A DNA stretch of 64,000 bases, from the NCBI RefSeq assembly GCF_028649655.1, contig NZ_JAQSLN010000002.1:186001-250000 (forward strand), in the 5' to 3' direction. Shown here one piece after another: positions 55,292 to 63,881 of the stretch (its first letter is position 1; every line of letters begins with the position of its first letter). The notes beneath the pieces were generated by a model. That model was not told the DNA's origin. It saw only the letters and a program-made list of their open reading frames with translations, and ran no database searches. This DNA is from Halobacteriovorax sp. GB3. GTDB lineage: Bacteria; Bdellovibrionota; Bacteriovoracia; Bacteriovoracales; Bacteriovoracaceae. Position numbers and translations under genes: made by a program.

Positions 55292-55317
55292 GGCCCACAA
55301 TGTGGGCCTTTTTTTTT
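55292..55317 (+). terminator. Rho-independent terminator of rluB
   Basis: GGCCCAC (55292-55298) pairs with GTGGGCC (55302-55308) around an AAT loop, followed by nine T. It closes the M50-scpA-scpB-rluB unit and its T-run touches the stop of the convergent small lipoprotein gene. Confidence 0.92.
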
Positions 55318-55594
55318 AGTTTAATTGGCAGCCAAACTTCTTACTTGTGAATGTTGCTACAGACTCAGAAAAAAGAAAACTCGCTTTAATCGTCTTTTTT
55401 TGAAGTTTTTCTTCAATAGAGTAGCTAGTAACAGGTAGGATATAAGAAGCATAAGATTGGCAAAAACTCTTTTCTTTTTTCTCGACGTAAACACATGAGC
55501 AAAACTCTTTAGCAAAACTAGAGCTAATTCCTTTTCTCATTCCACATGAAGCTGAGAGAAATAAAATAGACGTTAACAGAAGGACTCTTTTCAT
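55316..55594 (-). CDS. Small cysteine-rich lipoprotein, unknown function
   Basis: This 92-residue product has a lipoprotein signal (LTSILFLSASC, Cys17). The mature part has four further cysteines (CSCVYV, FCQSY and the C-terminal GCQLN), which suggests disulfides. The ATG overlaps the stop of the serine-hydrolase gene by one base, so it is its downstream partner. Function is unknown. Confidence 0.68.
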   Translation of the reverse strand: MKRVLLLTSILFLSASCGMRKGISSSFAKEFCSCVYVEKKEKSFCQSYASYILPVTSYSIEEKLQKKTIKASFLFSESVATFTSKKFGCQLN

Positions 55595-56670
55595 TATTTC
55601 CCCACGTACTTATCTTTAAACAGAATCTTGAAAATTTTGTTTCTATCAAACTTATCTTCTCGATCATCTGCTGTTCTTACAATGATCATATTTTCTGAAG
55701 GAACAACCATCATTGCTTGTCCATGGTGGCCAAGTGCCATAAAGATATCTTCTGGCGCATTTTTATGTTTCTTACCTGCATTTGGAAGTTTGGTGTTTAA
55801 CCACCAGTGGGCACCGTATGAGTCCCATTTCTTCTTTCCTTTCAATTCTGTTGTTAAAACGGCAGGAGCAAGGTTTTTAGAGAAGTTAACCCAATCTTTT
55901 GAAACGATTTCTTCGTCTTTCCATTTACCATTTTGCAGATAAAGAAAACCAATTCTAGCGAGGTCTCGAGGGGAGAGATATAGGTAAGAGGAGCCAATGA
56001 AATTTCCTGAGTGATCTCGCTCCCAAGTTGCTGAGCTAATTTGAAGCTTGTTAAATAAATGCTTCCAGGGAAAGTCTTCATAGTCTTTTCTAGAAACTTT
56101 CTTTTGTAAGATGCTCATTAATAAATTTGTTTCACCACTAGAATAATTAAAGTGAGTACCTGGTTTGTATTTTTGCTCTTTCGTAGCAACGAATGACGCC
56201 ATATTTTTATAATTTGAAATATAAAGCATTTTCAAAACGTCACTATCAAGTGGGTTTGTCTCGTATGTTTCTTTCCAGTCTAGACCCGAACTCATCTGTA
56301 GGAGGTGTGTGATTGTTAAATCTTTTCCAAGCGATTGATAGAATTTATTAATCTGGTCATCCTTATTTATAAGTCCTTGCTTTTGAGCAATACCAATTAA
56401 TATAGAGGAAACGGTCTTTGACACTGACCACATCTTTTGAGCCTGTAGAGAACTAAAGCCTTGATTGTCTTTTTCAAAAATTATCTTTCCATCTTTTACG
56501 ATGAGAAAGCTCTTAGTGAAATAGGGTTTGTCTTTATCAAATAGTAAATGAGTAAGGGCGTCCTTTTTTTCAGGCGAAAGAGTATCAGTTAATGTCCACT
56601 TAGATGCAGGGAATTTCGCTGCATAGGAATTGCTGAGAAAGAGAAAAGTTATAGCGATCAAAAGTTTCAT
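55594..56670 (-). CDS. Secreted beta-lactamase-family serine hydrolase (class C-like fold)
   Basis: This ~358-residue protein uses the ATG at 56670 (GGGGA upstream); an in-frame ATG lies 15 nt before it. Signal: LLIAITFLFLSNSYA. The nucleophile motif S-x-x-K is MWSVSKTVSS (numbered 87-90 from the longer start), and FNYSSGETNLL replaces the usual Y-x-N. YGAHWWLNTK and the HHGQ region near residue 320 match the esterase/DD-peptidase group. True beta-lactamase activity is not implied; it may be an esterase or peptidase. Confidence 0.87.
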   Translation of the reverse strand: MKLLIAITFLFLSNSYAAKFPASKWTLTDTLSPEKKDALTHLLFDKDKPYFTKSFLIVKDGKIIFEKDNQGFSSLQAQKMWSVSKTVSSILIGIAQKQGLINKDDQINKFYQSLGKDLTITHLLQMSSGLDWKETYETNPLDSDVLKMLYISNYKNMASFVATKEQKYKPGTHFNYSSGETNLLMSILQKKVSRKDYEDFPWKHLFNKLQISSATWERDHSGNFIGSSYLYLSPRDLARIGFLYLQNGKWKDEEIVSKDWVNFSKNLAPAVLTTELKGKKKWDSYGAHWWLNTKLPNAGKKHKNAPEDIFMALGHHGQAMMVVPSENMIIVRTADDREDKFDRNKIFKILFKDKYVGK

Positions 56671-56832
56671 AAATCCCCTTTTCATCTATTATAACGAATC
56701 TTTTTTATAAGACGAATGGCGGAAGGAAATATTTGATCTTTATGATCTTCTATATAAGTTGAAATGAATAGCTAAGAAAGCATTGGGGAGAATTAGGTTT
56801 AATGCCGAAGGCAGAACCTTCGGCCAATGAAC

Positions 56833-57147
56833 TTAGTTGTCGTAGTGAACAATTTTTGAATTCGACATGTGTTCCATAAGTGTATCCATAGAATACTCGA
56901 GTGCTTGTTCAGCATATGGAATATCGTTTTTCCCTTTTAACTCAGTAGAGAAGTTGGACTGCTTAATGAGAGATGCACACATTCTCATAAACTCTGCAGA
57001 TCCTTCGAAGAACTCTTCTTCTTCATCCGTCGTAACGACGTGGGCAAGCATTGCATTGATTGATTTAATCAATCTTACTTGTTGATTTGTGAGCTCACTA
57101 GCATCGAGCTCGATAAGTACTTTTTTATTTTTCATACCAAAGGCCAT
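56833..57147 (-). CDS. Conserved-looking small cytoplasmic protein, unknown function
   Basis: This ~104-residue product starts at the ATG complementary to 57145-57147, with GAGGT 6-7 nt upstream; a longer frame reaches 57207 without a site. It is helical and acidic (TTDEEEEFFEGSAEFMRMC), has no signal peptide, and ends SNSKIVHYDN. No domain is recognised. It is a single gene upstream of, and opposite to, the tRNA promoter. Confidence 0.65.
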   Translation of the reverse strand: MAFGMKNKKVLIELDASELTNQQVRLIKSINAMLAHVVTTDEEEEFFEGSAEFMRMCASLIKQSNFSTELKGKNDIPYAEQALEYSMDTLMEHMSNSKIVHYDN

Positions 57148-57261
57148 AACTACCTCACAGTTGATTTGGGCTCCTATCCCTATTCCTATCGCCATATTTC
57201 CGCGCAATATTAGTGATTTGTGCTGGAGCGAATTACTTTTTTTACCCGACTAAGAAAGTTC

Positions 57262-57290
57262 TTTACAAAAGCTTAAGTAAGGACTATTAT
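57262..57290 (+). promoter_or_regulatory. Sigma-70-type promoter of the initiator tRNA gene
   Basis: TTTACA at 57262-57267 and TATTAT at 57285-57290 are separated by 17 nt, the optimal spacer. Transcription would begin near 57297, about 34 nt before the tRNA. Confidence 0.75.
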
Positions 57291-57330
57291 CCCTCTACAG
57301 ATCGAAACAAACCAAGTTTCAATAATTTAA

Positions 57331-57407
<77 letters not shown>

Positions 57408-57431
57408 AAATCACAATTCAATTTTATATAT

Positions 57432-57461
57432 AAGCCTCACTAACGTGAGGCTTTTTTTTTT
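57432..57461 (+). terminator. Rho-independent terminator of tRNA-fMet
   Basis: AAGCCTCAC (57432-57440) pairs with GTGAGGCTT (57445-57453) around TAAC and is followed by a long T-run. It begins 25 nt after the tRNA. Confidence 0.93.
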
Positions 57462-57470
57462 GGAAGCAGC

Positions 57471-57494
57471 AAATGCCACGACGGCATTTGATGC
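57471..57494 (+). repeat. Hairpin with first copy of a 20-bp duplication
   Basis: AAATGCC and GGCATTT form a perfect 7-bp stem with loop ACGAC. The segment GCCACGACGGCATTTGATGC (57475-57494) recurs exactly at 57588-57607, 113 nt away, next to repeat copy E. Confidence 0.8.
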
Positions 57495-57587
57495 TGAACA
57501 ACTTCAAGGCGACCACGAAGGGAGCCGCAGAATCCAGTCGAACTTGCTTAAAACCAAAAGAAAAATAAATTATCTCGAACCCTGAAA

Positions 57588-57607
57588 GCCACGACGGCAT
57601 TTGATGC
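57588..57607 (+). repeat. Second copy of the 20-bp duplication
   Basis: This is identical to 57475-57494. Its last bases GATGC are also the first bases of RAYT-associated repeat copy E. Confidence 0.82.
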
Positions 57608-57633
57608 ATCGACGCAACAAAAGTATCCAGGAC
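57603..57633 (-). repeat. RAYT-associated repeat, copy E (distant copy)
   Basis: This inverse copy shares the CTGGATACTTTT core and GCGTC pentamer of the copies near 22-26 kb. It stands 18 nt from the stop of the patatin gene, in the same downstream position as copies A, B and C relative to minus-strand genes. Confidence 0.85.
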
Positions 57634-57651
57634 ACTTTTTCTTTTTACTTT

Positions 57652-58455
57652 TTAGAGGTCGATGAACGACTTTTCATTCGCCATCTTCAGCGCGCGCTCG
57701 CCCTGTTCGTAACCGGCACGAACAAGCTCATCAAAGTGAATCGCACTCGTTCTAGAAAATTGAACGAGAGACAAATTGATCGCAAGATCGGCTTCTTTTT
57801 CTATTTGTTCTCGAGTACTTAGATCGATGGCAATATCCAGCGAGTTTGTGGCCATGTCGATGATGCTATCAGGTTTTTGATAGCTGTAGCTTCCGTTTAA
57901 ATTGACGGCAATTTTAAAGCCAGCGCCTAGTTTATTAAGAGCTGATAGAGGAACGTTTTCAGTGAGACCACCATCTACGAGAATGCGATCGTTAATTGGC
58001 TTAGGTATATAGATTCCCGGAACACAACTTGAAGCGAGAAGGGCATCCTTCAAGTCACCTTTGTAGAGTGTGACGCCTTCTCCAGTGGAGATATCAGTGG
58101 TGTGAATTGCCAGTGGAATTCTTGCATCTTCGATTTTCGCTCCCTCTGGCAGATAGCGATCGACCAATTTTGAAAGAGGTTTATTTTTGAAAATACCAAG
58201 TGAATTGATATGAAGAGAGCTTATATCTACTGGCTTATATGTTTTAAGGTCCTTTGCCATATCATCGAGACTTATTCCAAAAGCGTAAAAGGCCGCAACA
58301 ATAGCTCCTGCACTTGTCCCTGAAATGCTTTCTATTCCAATTTTCTTATCGTTTAATAGATTGAGAACACCCAGGTGAGCTGCCCCACGAGCTCCTCCAC
58401 CACCTAGTGCTAAACCAATTTTTCTTTTGAAGACGCGATCGATAAAAGATGCCAT
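57652..58455 (-). CDS. Patatin-like phospholipase (RssA-type)
   Basis: This protein of ~267 residues starts at MASFIDRVFKRK; the upstream in-frame extension overlaps trpS leader sequence and is rejected. It has the oxyanion loop GGGGARGAAHLGV, the nucleophile motif GTSAGAIVAAF with the catalytic Ser, and the dyad Asp in VDGGLTENVPL. It hydrolyses acyl esters, probably of phospholipids. No signal peptide is present, so it is cytoplasmic or membrane-associated. It is divergent from trpS. Confidence 0.92.
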   Translation of the reverse strand: MASFIDRVFKRKIGLALGGGGARGAAHLGVLNLLNDKKIGIESISGTSAGAIVAAFYAFGISLDDMAKDLKTYKPVDISSLHINSLGIFKNKPLSKLVDRYLPEGAKIEDARIPLAIHTTDISTGEGVTLYKGDLKDALLASSCVPGIYIPKPINDRILVDGGLTENVPLSALNKLGAGFKIAVNLNGSYSYQKPDSIIDMATNSLDIAIDLSTREQIEKEADLAINLSLVQFSRTSAIHFDELVRAGYEQGERALKMANEKSFIDL

Positions 58456-58556
58456 ATATACCCCTAAAAACTGACCATATTTTGCCTCTAGCCGGTGACA
58501 AAGTCTAGGGGGCCTTGTTATTCTGCAAGGAGCCAATTTCGGATGGAAGGAAGAAA

Positions 58557-59555
58557 ATGACAAAGAAGATTAGTTTAACTGGAATTAAACCAACGGGGAT
58601 ACCACATTTTGGTAACTACATTGGTGCAATTAGGCCGGCGCTTAAAATGTTGGAAAACTCTTCGACTGAAGGGATTTATTTTATCGCTGATTACCACTCG
58701 TTAACAACAATGCACGATGGGAAAACTCTTAGAGAGAATTCTTATGAAGTTGCTGCTTCTTGGCTTGCTTGTGGTTTAGATCCTGAAAAGACGACGATCT
58801 ACCTTCAAAGTCAGGTTCCTGAAGTTATGGAATTTAACTGGATTATGGCCTGCTTTACTTCAAAAGGTTTAATGAATAGAGCGCATGCTTACAAAGCTCT
58901 CGTTCAAAGAAATGAAGAAGCTGGTCGCGATCAAGACCAGGGAATCAATATGGGGATTTATACTTACCCAATTCTCATGGCCTGTGACATTCTTATTCAT
59001 AAGTCTGATTATGTACCGGTTGGTGAAGATCAGCTTCAGCATATTGAGATGGCCCGTGATATGGCCAATGTTTTCAACCACACTTACAAAAAAGAAGCTT
59101 TCAAACTTCCTGAAGGAATTGCTCAAAAAGGAGTTCTTCTTCCAGGGCTTGATGGTAGAAAAATGAGTAAGAGTTATAACAATCACATTCCTCTTTTTCT
59201 TCCTGAGAAGAAATTGAGAAAGATGGTTATGAAAATTCAAACAGATTCTCAACCACCAGAGACGCCAAAGAACCCTGATGATTCACTCATCTTTGATCTC
59301 TACAAATACTTTACGACTGAACAGCAGCAGCAAGAGTTAGCTGATTGGTATCGTCGTGGAATCGGTTGGGGAGAAGCTAAGCAACAACTCTTTGAAGCGA
59401 TGAATGCTGAGATTGCACCAGCAAGAGAGCGCTACAATGAATTGATGGCCGATAAAGCACAGATTGATAAGGCCCTTCAAATGGGGGCTGAAAAAGTTCG
59501 TCCTCAGATTCAAGAATATCTTCGTGAGATAAAAGAGTTAATCGGAGTTGGTTAG
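58557..59555 (+). CDS. trpS: Tryptophanyl-tRNA synthetase
   Basis: This class I synthetase of ~332 residues charges tRNA-Trp. TGIKPTGIPHFGNYIGAIR carries the HIGH-like PHFGN, and DGRKMSKSYNNHI carries KMSKS. The length is normal. I choose the ATG at 58557, with GGAAGGAAG directly upstream, over a non-ATG opening 42 nt earlier. Its stop overlaps the next gene's GTG by one base. Divergent from the patatin gene. Confidence 0.97.
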   Translation: MTKKISLTGIKPTGIPHFGNYIGAIRPALKMLENSSTEGIYFIADYHSLTTMHDGKTLRENSYEVAASWLACGLDPEKTTIYLQSQVPEVMEFNWIMACFTSKGLMNRAHAYKALVQRNEEAGRDQDQGINMGIYTYPILMACDILIHKSDYVPVGEDQLQHIEMARDMANVFNHTYKKEAFKLPEGIAQKGVLLPGLDGRKMSKSYNNHIPLFLPEKKLRKMVMKIQTDSQPPETPKNPDDSLIFDLYKYFTTEQQQQELADWYRRGIGWGEAKQQLFEAMNAEIAPARERYNELMADKAQIDKALQMGAEKVRPQIQEYLREIKELIGVG

Positions 59556-60394
59556 TGGGGAAAATAAAGCTTCGCGAATATAAAGAAGCTCCTACCTTTC
59601 GTAAAATAGCAATGGGGACTTGGGCAAATGCCAAGGACCCCAGCGTATATGGCCTACTAGAAATCGATATGAAAAAAACTTTGGAGCTTCTTCCAGAGTA
59701 TGAAAAAAAGCACCAAATTAAAGTTTCTCCAAGCCACCTTGTTGGAAAGGCCTTGAGTCTTTGCATGAAAAATAGACCGGAGATCAATGGACTTATTCGC
59801 GGATCAAAACTCTATTTAAGAGATCATGTTAGTCTTTTTTATCAAGTCAGCATCCCTGGAAAAAAAGGTCATGAAATTGATCAAGCTAATCTTTCGGGAG
59901 CGACTATTGAAAAAGCTGAACAAAAAGAAGTCTTTCAAATAGCTAGGGAATTAAGTGAAAAAGCATCTCTAGTCAGAGAGGGAAAAGATAAAGAGTATTC
60001 AAAAAATTTGAATGCCTTTAAATACATTCCTTGGTGGTTTTCAAAGTACTATCTCAATATTGCCTCTTGGCTTGTCTATGGCCTTAATCTCGATCTTTCT
60101 TTTTTAGGAATTCCAAAAGATCCTTTCGGATCAGCAATGATTACAAACGTAGGAAGTATGGGAATCGATATTGGCTTTGCTCCACTTTGTCCTTATACAA
60201 GAGTTCCTTTGATTCTCCTTCTTGGAAGCATTCAAGAAAAAGCAGTCGTTGTCGATGGACAAGTTGTCGCTAGAGAAGTTTTGCCAATTGGAGTGACTTT
60301 CGATCATCGCTTTATCGATGGTGTCCACGCTTCCCAGATGGCAAAAGAACTTAAAAAATGCTTTGAAGAACCTGAAAAATTCTTACTCAAATAA
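59555..60394 (+). CDS. 2-oxoacid dehydrogenase E2-type acyltransferase domain protein
   Basis: This 279-residue protein consists of the catalytic E2/CAT-like domain alone, with no lipoyl or E1-binding domain. The H-x3-D-G motif is in TFDHRFIDGVHASQ near the C-terminus, and AMITNVGSMGIDIGFAP is the family's central segment. It could transfer an acyl group from CoA to an unknown acceptor. The GTG start overlaps the trpS stop, so the two genes are co-translated. Confidence 0.87.
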   Translation: MGKIKLREYKEAPTFRKIAMGTWANAKDPSVYGLLEIDMKKTLELLPEYEKKHQIKVSPSHLVGKALSLCMKNRPEINGLIRGSKLYLRDHVSLFYQVSIPGKKGHEIDQANLSGATIEKAEQKEVFQIARELSEKASLVREGKDKEYSKNLNAFKYIPWWFSKYYLNIASWLVYGLNLDLSFLGIPKDPFGSAMITNVGSMGIDIGFAPLCPYTRVPLILLLGSIQEKAVVVDGQVVAREVLPIGVTFDHRFIDGVHASQMAKELKKCFEEPEKFLLK

Positions 60395-60484
60395 ATAATC
60401 AACTACTTAGACCTATGTAATCTTTCCAATACGATGAGCTAAATTAAAAATCACGCTATAGTTCTCAGACTCAGTGGAGGAATC

Positions 60485-60856
60485 ATGAAAAAAGCTTTCA
60501 TTACTTTAATGTTATCTTTATTGGTCTTTAGCTCAATGGCCGAAGAAAATTCCATCGAAAAAAAGATGATCACAAATCGTGATCTCAAGGAGTCGAATTT
60601 ATGTTCACTCTATGCCCTTTATAAAAGAGGCAGCGAATTCAGTGAAGATATTCCAAAATTAGATTGTAATAACGGTTCTTATATTCTTCCTATGAATGGG
60701 ACAATTATGGGTGGTAGTAGACAAGAGGTTCTAGAGGAAGTGAAAGTCATCCTCAATTCAGCTGGTCTAAACTACAAAGGAAAGCTGCCCATAACTCCAA
60801 ATCAAGAAGATGAGAGAAATGGACTAGAAGTTGTTCAACATCTTTTTATTCGTTAA
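60485..60856 (+). CDS. Small secreted protein, unknown function
   Basis: This 123-residue product has a Sec signal (AFITLMLSLLVFSSMA) cleaved near AEENS. The mature part has two cysteines and a helical C-terminal end. A GGAGGA site precedes the ATG by five to six nt. No domain is recognised. Confidence 0.7.
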   Translation: MKKAFITLMLSLLVFSSMAEENSIEKKMITNRDLKESNLCSLYALYKRGSEFSEDIPKLDCNNGSYILPMNGTIMGGSRQEVLEEVKVILNSAGLNYKGKLPITPNQEDERNGLEVVQHLFIR

Positions 60857-61106
60857 TGCCACTTTTTTAAAAAGAAGTATGAACGTATTTTAACAATGCA
60901 ATTTCTTAAGTTAAAATTTTTGTTCGATATATTAAAGTTTGTATAAAGCTCCAAGTGCAAACTTATCTTTAATCCATTAGTAATTAAAATTCTTCATTTT
61001 GACTTAACGTAGTCCTCTTCTAATTAGTCTTAATTACGATCTTCTAAAATTTAATTTTTAAAGATTTCTTCTTTATAATTGTCTATATCAAATAAGGAGT
61101 CAGTCT
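60857..61106. other. AT-rich intergenic stretch with a candidate promoter
   Basis: No open frame with coding character is seen. TATAAT at 61074-61079 could be the -10 of the next gene, but no good -35 lies 16-18 nt before it. No stable GC-rich hairpin is present. Confidence 0.45.
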
Positions 61107-61607
61107 TTGAGTTGGAAAAATCTTATCTTTCTATTCATCGTTTTTTCATTCGCTTCATGCGGTGAAATTATTGAAACAGATTTGAACTTCAAAGATTCAA
61201 GTTATGTCTCTTCTTTTACAACTTCCGATCCACAATTTGATAAATACAAGAGGGCCTTTGAAGAAGATTATTATGTTGAAACGGGTCAGGTTATTTCAAC
61301 AGAGGCAATTCATATTAATTTAAAAGATAAAGTCGACGACAAAAACTCTTATGTTGGAATCTGCATAATCTGGCCAGGAGGACGAGATATCATCATAAAA
61401 GAAGCCTATTGGAAGACACTAAGTGAATTTTCAAGAAAGGCCATTGTTTATCATGAGCTAGGTCACTGTGCTCTTGGAAGAACCCATGATAATAGTTTAG
61501 ATGAGGATGGAAGAGCGACATCTATTATGAATCAATACCTTATAGCCGGCTCTCAGTTTTATTCTTATTACGAGCAATATATTCGCGAATTATTCACCGA
61601 ATTCTAA
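61107..61607 (+). CDS. Lipoprotein zinc metallopeptidase (metzincin-like)
   Basis: This 166-residue protein starts at TTG 61107 with AAGGAG 8 nt upstream. Lipobox: VFSFASC (Cys18). The zinc motif is HELGHCALGRTH, giving H116, E117, H120 and H127. The spacing is HExxH-x3-G-x2-H, one residue longer than the classical metzincin pattern. SIMNQY near residue 139 resembles a Met-turn. It is probably a small anchored peptidase; the substrate is unknown. Confidence 0.8.
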   Translation: MSWKNLIFLFIVFSFASCGEIIETDLNFKDSSYVSSFTTSDPQFDKYKRAFEEDYYVETGQVISTEAIHINLKDKVDDKNSYVGICIIWPGGRDIIIKEAYWKTLSEFSRKAIVYHELGHCALGRTHDNSLDEDGRATSIMNQYLIAGSQFYSYYEQYIRELFTEF

Positions 61608-61637
61608 CCTCTTCTTCCTAGTAACTTTATCGCATAA

Positions 61638-62054
61638 ATGGTAACTCTAGTGTCTATGAGCGAAATATTTACGAGTAGTTATCTTAAAAAACGTGGGCAT
61701 TGTTGTAAATCAAATTGTCTTCATTGTCCTTATGGAACAACGGCAACGAATCTTGGTTTCCAGGTTCTTTCAATCGATGATTCAAATATTGAAACAGCTA
61801 GAAATTTACTTCAAAAAAATCAGGCATCTTCTGAGGATATTTCTTCAAGCCTACTTGCAGGTGCATTTGGTGCGAAGAAGGAAATTAAAATTACCGATCA
61901 GAATCGAGATAAATTTAAACTCCTCTATTTGAAAGATCACCTATGTGGTCTTATTGAAATGGGACTCTTTCAGGTTAAAAAAGTTTACCCACAAGAGGGC
62001 TTTGAGGATCAAGGCTTTGATGAAGAATTTGTTCAAAGCTTTCTTCAAGAGTAA
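61638..62054 (+). CDS. DUF5522-like protein with a Cys cluster
   Basis: This 138-residue protein has an N-terminal cluster GHCCKSNCLHCPYG with four cysteines (C22, C23, C27, C30), resembling the DUF5522 family. It may bind a metal or iron-sulfur cluster. The rest is helical. An alternative ATG lies at 61656. It precedes recQ by 12 nt in the same direction. Confidence 0.75.
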   Translation: MVTLVSMSEIFTSSYLKKRGHCCKSNCLHCPYGTTATNLGFQVLSIDDSNIETARNLLQKNQASSEDISSSLLAGAFGAKKEIKITDQNRDKFKLLYLKDHLCGLIEMGLFQVKKVYPQEGFEDQGFDEEFVQSFLQE

Positions 62055-62066
62055 ATACTTGTCTAT

Positions 62067-63878
62067 ATGGAAAAGAGAAAAGAAAAGTTAATTGATTTAT
62101 TACAAGAGAATTTTGGTTATGACTGCTTTCGTTTAGAGCAGGAGAATATTATCAATTCTATTTTAGATGGAATTGATACAATGGCCATCATGCCAACAGG
62201 GGGAGGAAAGTCTCTTTGTTATCAAATTCCAGCATTATATCTTGATGGAGTTTGCCTTGTTATTTCTCCTTTGATTTCTCTCATGCAAGATCAGGTTCTT
62301 GGTCTACAGCAAAATGGAATAGAGGCTGCATTTTTAAACTCAACGCAGAGCTTTGAAGAGAAGCTTGAAATTGAAAGGAAGCTTGTTTCTAAAGAAATAA
62401 AAATTCTCTATCTCGCCCCAGAGGCCATTCACGCTGGTTTTATTCAAAACCTATTGAATAAGCTTGATGTGTCTTTAATTGCCGTTGATGAGGCTCACTG
62501 TGTGTCTCAGTGGGGGCATGAGTTTAGAGCTGATTATACGCGTTTATGTGAGCTAAGGGAGCTTTGTCCAAACGCTCCTATGGTGGCCCTGACTGCAACT
62601 GCGGACAAAAGAACAAGAAAGGATATTGCGAATCAACTTAAGTTTGATCATTACAATGAATATATAAGTTCTTTTGATCGCCCAAATATCAAGTACCTCA
62701 TTGCAGAGAGAACGGATGAGCTTAAGCAACTTCATGACTTCATTCAGTCTTTTCATAAAGAAGATACGGGTATTGTTTATTGTCTTTCGCGAAAGAAAGT
62801 TGAAAAGGTTGCAGAGCAGCTTCGTGGCCTTGGCTATAATGCTATTGCGTATCATGCAGGGTTGAGTTCTGATGTGAGAACTCACCATCAAAATCTCTTT
62901 AATCAAGAAGAAAAGATTATTGTTGTTGCAACAGTTGCTTTTGGAATGGGGATAGATCGCCCAGATGTCCGCTTTGTAGCTCACCTTGATCTACCTAAGA
63001 GTGTTGAGAATTATTATCAAGAGACCGGAAGAGCTGGTCGAGATGGTAATCCCTCTAATGCTTGGATGATTTATGGTCTTGCTGATGTCGTTAAAAATTC
63101 TCGCATGATTGAAATGACTGAGGCGCATGAAACTTATAAGAAATTTGCCAGACACAAACTTGATTTTATGCTTTCACTTTGTGAGTCGACGAGCTGTCGA
63201 AGAAAGCAGCTTCTTGGCTATTTTGCAGAGAAGATAGAAGATTGTGGGAATTGCGATAACTGTCTTGATACTCCGGAGCTTTTTGATGCGACGGTTTACG
63301 CTCAAAAATTTCTTTCAACTGTCTATCATACGGGAGAGTTCTACGGAGCTGCCTATTTGATTGATATTTTACGTGGGAGTAAGAACGCCAAAGTTCTTGA
63401 GAAAGGCCACGATAGACTCTCTGTCTATGGAATTGGAAAAGAAATTTCTAAAGACACGTGGAATGTTGTCATACGCCAGTTACTTACTCAAAACTTCATC
63501 ACTATTAAAAATTGGGAATATCGTAACTTCGGTCTTATGGCCAAATGTTCACCCCTTTTAAAAGGTGAGGAAAAATTCTATATTCGAAAACTAGTTAATG
63601 ATCGTTTTCAAGGAGTTCGTAAGAAGCTTAAAAGTGATGGAACTTCTGCTCATGGTAGAGATGATCTCTTTGAAAAGCTTCGTTCTCTAAGAAGAGAGAT
63701 CTCTCTTGAAACCAATGTTCCCCCCTATGTCATCTTTGGTGATAAGTCCTTACATGATATGTGTCTTTTTCTACCAAAATCAATGGATGACCTCCTTATG
63801 GTTTATGGAGTTGGAAAGAGTAAGCAAGAGAAGTACGGGGAAGACTTTTTAAGAGTAATTAAAGAGTATCAAGTTTAA
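62067..63878 (+). CDS. recQ: ATP-dependent DNA helicase RecQ
   Basis: This 603-residue 3'-5' DNA helicase has the Walker A motif MPTGGGKSLCYQIP, the DEAH box VDEAHCVSQWGHEFRADY, and helicase-C motifs YQETGRAGRDG. The RecQ zinc-binding region has CRRKQLLGYFAE then CGNCDNCLD, and an HRDC domain closes the protein (residues ~520-600). It acts in recombination and fork repair. Length and domain order match the complete family. It ends three nt before the convergent rlmH gene. Confidence 0.97.
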   Translation: MEKRKEKLIDLLQENFGYDCFRLEQENIINSILDGIDTMAIMPTGGGKSLCYQIPALYLDGVCLVISPLISLMQDQVLGLQQNGIEAAFLNSTQSFEEKLEIERKLVSKEIKILYLAPEAIHAGFIQNLLNKLDVSLIAVDEAHCVSQWGHEFRADYTRLCELRELCPNAPMVALTATADKRTRKDIANQLKFDHYNEYISSFDRPNIKYLIAERTDELKQLHDFIQSFHKEDTGIVYCLSRKKVEKVAEQLRGLGYNAIAYHAGLSSDVRTHHQNLFNQEEKIIVVATVAFGMGIDRPDVRFVAHLDLPKSVENYYQETGRAGRDGNPSNAWMIYGLADVVKNSRMIEMTEAHETYKKFARHKLDFMLSLCESTSCRRKQLLGYFAEKIEDCGNCDNCLDTPELFDATVYAQKFLSTVYHTGEFYGAAYLIDILRGSKNAKVLEKGHDRLSVYGIGKEISKDTWNVVIRQLLTQNFITIKNWEYRNFGLMAKCSPLLKGEEKFYIRKLVNDRFQGVRKKLKSDGTSAHGRDDLFEKLRSLRREISLETNVPPYVIFGDKSLHDMCLFLPKSMDDLLMVYGVGKSKQEKYGEDFLRVIKEYQV

Positions 63879-63881
63879 TTC

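Noticed and set aside
55594-56670. Antibiotic-resistance beta-lactamase
   Set aside because: The Y-x-N motif is replaced by YSS and the protein resembles esterase/DD-peptidase members, so resistance is not supported.
57515-57550. Possible decayed tRNA or att site resembling the tRNA-fMet T-arm
   Set aside because: Only the 8-nt GAATCCAG is shared with the tRNA, too little to call an attachment site or a tRNA remnant.
57601-57822. Plus-strand open frame over the repeat and patatin 3' end
   Set aside because: It begins inside repeat copy E and mirrors the patatin frame; no ribosome-binding site.
62553-62984. 143-codon open frame antisense to recQ
   Set aside because: It lies wholly within recQ with no ribosome-binding site and no recognisable protein pattern.
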